The position numbers and the translations under genes were made by a program. Positions 7,549 to 9,040 of a DNA stretch of 9,040 bases are shown here, in pieces. Positions within the stretch are counted from its first letter, which is position 1. Each line of letters begins with the position of its first letter. Under the pieces are notes generated by a model. The model was not told the DNA's origin, did no database searches, and worked only from the letters and a program-made list of their open reading frames with translations. The DNA comes from a bacterium (GTDB lineage Bacteria > Verrucomicrobiota > Kiritimatiellia > UBA8416): the NCBI GenBank assembly GCA_020048935.1, contig JAIFLS010000075.1, positions 1 to 9,040 on the forward strand. The letters run 5' to 3'.

Positions 7549-7568
7549 ATTGCGCTACCCCGCGCAAT
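7549..7568 (+). other. Second short hairpin in the pstB-RHH gap
   Basis: A perfect 7-bp inverted repeat, ATTGCGC (7549-7555) and GCGCAAT (7562-7568), encloses a six-base loop. It overlaps the first possible start (ATG 7567) of the following small gene, which favours the next start at 7585. It may add to transcript ending after pstB, or be an operator-like site for the small DNA-binding protein encoded just downstream. Neither role can be shown from sequence. Confidence 0.4.
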
Positions 7569-7584
7569 GTGCTTCTATTCCCGC

Positions 7585-7767
7585 ATGAGAAATATAACAG
7601 CAATTCCCGTGCGCATCGAGGTGCAGCAGAAAGAGGATCTGGATCGAATCTGTTCCGAGCTGGGGCTGACTACATCCGCGATCATCCGCATGCTGGTTAA
7701 ATCATTCCAGGAGCTATACGACCGCAACAATGGCAAGGTCGAATTCCCTCTGAAATTGAAGCAATAG
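7585..7767 (+). CDS. Small ribbon-helix-helix protein, RelB/DinJ antitoxin-like
   Basis: The 60-residue product reads as a ribbon-helix-helix DNA-binding protein. It has a short N-terminal strand (AIPVRIEV, 6-13), a first helix (KEDLDRICSELG, 16-27), then the characteristic LTTSAIIRMLVKSF (28-41) as turn and second helix. This pattern is that of RelB/DinJ antitoxins, which repress their own promoter as dimers and neutralise an RNase toxin. A longer reading from ATG 7567 would add MCFYSR, but that codon lies inside a hairpin stem. Neither start has a clear ribosome binding site. No toxin-like gene (RelE/YafQ type) lies next to it: the following gene is unrelated and starts 125 bases later. It may be an orphan antitoxin or a stand-alone regulator. 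Its lower GC than the pst genes suggests an accessory origin. Confidence 0.7.
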   Translation: MRNITAIPVRIEVQQKEDLDRICSELGLTTSAIIRMLVKSFQELYDRNNGKVEFPLKLKQ

Positions 7768-7892
7768 AGAGACCCAAACCATTGAATTGCCGGAAAATCA
7801 AATGCCTTCATTTCACGTTAAGCAATAAGAGAGCATCACGAATTATTATTGCTCACATAGACTGCTAATCGCTGGAGCAAAGAGTAACAGAG
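7768..7892 (+). other. AT-rich gap with a weak inverted repeat
   Basis: This stretch is markedly more AT-rich than the pst operon. AGCAATAA at 7821-7828 and TTATTGCT at 7846-7853 form an 8-bp inverted repeat with a 17-base loop. No T-run follows. It could hold the promoter of the next gene, but I see no convincing -35/-10 pair and no gene. Confidence 0.3.
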
Positions 7893-8324
7893 ATGAGCAA
7901 TAAACCTGTACTCGTAGGTCAATTCTACAGCCTTGCGTCTTTCGACCGTGCAAAGGCTCTCCTGACGTGTGCAGGTCTCCATACGTCATCTGACAACGAG
8001 TACACGATACAAATGCGCCCCTATTTGACCATGGCGCTCGGCGGAGCCCGGCTCTTTGTATTGTCGGAGGAGGTCGATCGTGCACGCGCTCTTCTGGCAA
8101 AGCAACAACCCAACGTGGTCGAACTTAACTATGCTCTTCGCGTAAGAAAATCTATGTTAGCGATCACACTTGCGCTTTTTGCGGGATTTATTATCGGTAG
8201 CGTGATTGGTTTTCGCCAACAGAGTCTTGAAACTGGAATTAGTGTTGGCATAATGGCATCCGTAATTTGGTTGATTGTTCTCAGCAATCTATTTGTACCA
8301 AAGGCGAAGCTGATACAAGAATGA
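7893..8324 (+). CDS. DUF2007-like protein with two C-terminal membrane helices
   Basis: The 143-residue product starts at ATG 7893 with a modest ribosome site (AAAGAG, 7880-7885). Residues about 6-70 follow the pattern of the DUF2007 family (a small ferredoxin-like alpha/beta domain described as a putative signal-transducing protein): a strand VLVGQFYSL, a helix DRAKALLTCAGLHT, a middle strand region, then GGARLFVLSEEVDRARALLAK (50-70, RLFV strand followed by the closing helix). Residues 87-107 and 114-134 are hydrophobic and should form two membrane helices, leaving the N-terminal domain most likely in the cytoplasm. The family's function is not established, so none is claimed. The gene is AT-richer than the pst operon and has no obvious link to it. 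Confidence 0.75.
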   Translation: MSNKPVLVGQFYSLASFDRAKALLTCAGLHTSSDNEYTIQMRPYLTMALGGARLFVLSEEVDRARALLAKQQPNVVELNYALRVRKSMLAITLALFAGFIIGSVIGFRQQSLETGISVGIMASVIWLIVLSNLFVPKAKLIQE

Positions 8325-8345
8325 GGCTCAACAACAGCCTGCCTA

Positions 8346-8364
8346 TTGCCGCTCGTCGCGGCAA
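8346..8364 (+). other. Small hairpin just upstream of the last gene
   Basis: A perfect 7-bp inverted repeat, TTGCCGC (8346-8352) and GCGGCAA (8358-8364), has a five-base loop and lies in the 46-base gap between two genes. It is followed by AAGGGAGATG, so it sits directly before a ribosome-site-like sequence. It could be a weak terminator for the upstream gene or affect translation of the downstream one. No T-run follows. Confidence 0.4.
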
Positions 8365-8388
8365 AGGGAGATGCCAACGGAAGCGAGG

Positions 8389-8883
8389 ATGAGAACGAAA
8401 CACACCATAGGCTGTCTTGTTATTTTACTGCTTTTCAACGGGTGCACGGCACTTACACCCACGAGGCAGGATGCTGACCTGTACGAGGAGTACATGTCTG
8501 ATGTCGATACCAGAGGAATGATGGAGAACAGATCCCGTGAGCCAAAGATGGTTGTCGAGAGATACAACGATCCACCGCAATTTGAACGACGATTGAAGGA
8601 GCTTGGGCCAGAGGACAAGCGAATGCTCTCCGTGTATCGGGAGACGTTCAATGGCCCTCGGCTTTCTCAGCACATTACATTGGCACGCTATATGTTGAAA
8701 AACATTCGCAGGGGAGATGCGTTTGAATGGGTACAAACGATCTTTGGCCCTCCACACTTCACCGGGAAAGCCGGACGCCATAGTGTGTGGGCATACGCCA
8801 TCCCATTTCCGTACAAGATCTATGTGTTTTTCACGGAGGATGGATTTGTTGACGCCGTGAGAGACGTAACAAGAATGGACTGA
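8389..8883 (+). CDS. Putative lipoprotein with BamE/SmpA-like C-terminal region
   Basis: With the ATG at 8389 the product has 164 residues and a compact lipoprotein signal: MRTKH, a hydrophobic core, then LFNGC with Cys19 as the lipid site and Thr at +2, which predicts outer-membrane sorting. An in-frame ATG at 8371 would add six polar residues and has GGGAG touching it with no spacing. The later start gives the more usual signal length and has GGAAG five bases upstream. The middle (about 30-100) is charged and probably helical. The C-terminal part (about 107-160) has the order seen in SmpA/OmlA (BamE) domains: GDAFEWVQTIFGPPHF, then a Trp-Tyr strand (SVWAYAI) and a final strand with DGFVDAVRDV. 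The similarity is by pattern only. BamE itself is shorter (about 113 residues), so this is at best a relative. Confidence 0.7.
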   Translation: MRTKHTIGCLVILLLFNGCTALTPTRQDADLYEEYMSDVDTRGMMENRSREPKMVVERYNDPPQFERRLKELGPEDKRMLSVYRETFNGPRLSQHITLARYMLKNIRRGDAFEWVQTIFGPPHFTGKAGRHSVWAYAIPFPYKIYVFFTEDGFVDAVRDVTRMD

Positions 8884-8902
8884 GGGCTTCCAATAAAAAA
8901 TG

Positions 8903-8946
8903 GACACTAGCTCAAACCGCCGCTAGGCCCTGGTTTGAGCAGTGTC
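8903..8946 (+). terminator. Long terminator-like stem-loop after the lipoprotein gene
   Basis: The left arm GACACT-A-GCTCAAACC (8903-8918) pairs with the right arm GGTTTGAGC-AGTGTC (8932-8946) over 15 bp, with A8909 as a single bulge. The loop is 13 bases and may pair further (GCC with GGC). The stem begins 19 bases after the stop codon. It is followed by ATTTCAAC, a very short T-run, so it is a plausible though not ideal intrinsic terminator. The putative group II intron starts eight bases after the stem, which supports reading it as a terminator motif targeted by a class C intron. Confidence 0.65.
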
Positions 8947-8954
8947 ATTTCAAC

Positions 8955-9040
8955 GTGTGCGCAGGACATGCATCGTAACTAGGAGGTGAGAGACCTCTGC
9001 CCAGGTAAAGAGCGCAGAACCGAAGGGCTAGCGAAAGGGC
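8955..9040 (+). mobile_element. 5' end of a group II intron (partial, runs off the window)
   Basis: From 8955 the sequence reads GTGTGCGCAGGACATGC. Then come TAACTAGGAGGTGAGAGACC, GCAGAACCGAAGG and GCTAGCGAAAGG. This order matches the start of bacterial group II introns: a GUGYG 5' end, then a short stem with a GUGAAAGUCC-like loop, then a further purine-rich domain I part. Visible pairings are GAGGT (8983-8987) with ACCTC (8993-8997), and TCTGC (8996-9000) with GCAGA (9014-9018), which share two bases and so are partly alternative. The exact first base is ambiguous: GTGTG at 8955 or GTGCG at 8957. Insertion just behind a terminator stem is typical of class C introns. The reverse transcriptase gene, domains V and VI, and the 3' end would lie beyond the window. 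Recognition is from memory of these elements, not from a search. Confidence 0.7.

Noticed and set aside
7539..7718. Small open frame from the ATG in the first CCCGCATGA repeat
   Set aside because: It overlaps the RHH gene out of frame and its product is low in structure. The RHH frame has clear family features.
8326..8946. Integron attC site (GCTCAAC just after a stop codon, and the long palindrome at 8903-8946)
   Set aside because: No matching GTTRRRY core closes the first candidate. The long palindrome's GTTTGAGC does not fit the core and its arms are too perfect for an attC.

Overview
This window comes from a GC-rich Gram-negative bacterium. Several proteins carry Sec or lipoprotein signals, and the phosphate permeases are of the enlarged type best known from gammaproteobacteria such as Pseudomonas. 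I cannot assign the species. A gammaproteobacterium fits the permease architecture, but the GTTGG-rich intergenic tandem repeat at the left edge would also suit other Gram-negative phyla.

Positions 1-319 hold no convincing gene. They contain a short tandem repeat (21-54), an AT-richer island with a TATAAT hexamer, and the strong ribosome binding site of the first gene. Positions 320-7514 form one plus-strand high-affinity phosphate uptake operon: pstS (periplasmic phosphate-binding protein), an unrecognised small exported, probably lipid-anchored protein built from two copies of a domain of about 60 residues, pstC, pstA and pstB (ATPase). PstC and PstA are about two to three times the size of the E. 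coli subunits. PstC carries a WD40-like beta-propeller segment between its first membrane helix and the permease core. PstA carries a large charged segment with predicted coiled coil in the equivalent place. pstC and pstA overlap by ATGA, and pstB follows 14 bases after pstA. Strong hairpins without a T-run lie on both sides of the small repeat-protein gene. They look suited to setting different transcript levels for the abundant exported proteins and the membrane complex.

After pstB the character changes. There is no phoU in the window, the sequence becomes visibly more AT-rich, and three small unrelated genes follow: an orphan ribbon-helix-helix (RelB/DinJ-like) protein, a DUF2007-like protein with two added membrane helices, and a lipoprotein with a BamE/SmpA-like C-terminal stretch. 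The last gene is followed by a long terminator-like stem-loop. Eight bases beyond it begins sequence resembling the 5' end of a bacterial group II intron, which runs off the right edge. Its position behind a terminator stem is the habit of class C group II introns.

The strongest leads are the duplicated-domain protein inside the pst operon with its flanking hairpins, the large periplasmic modules on both permeases, and the intron at the right edge.
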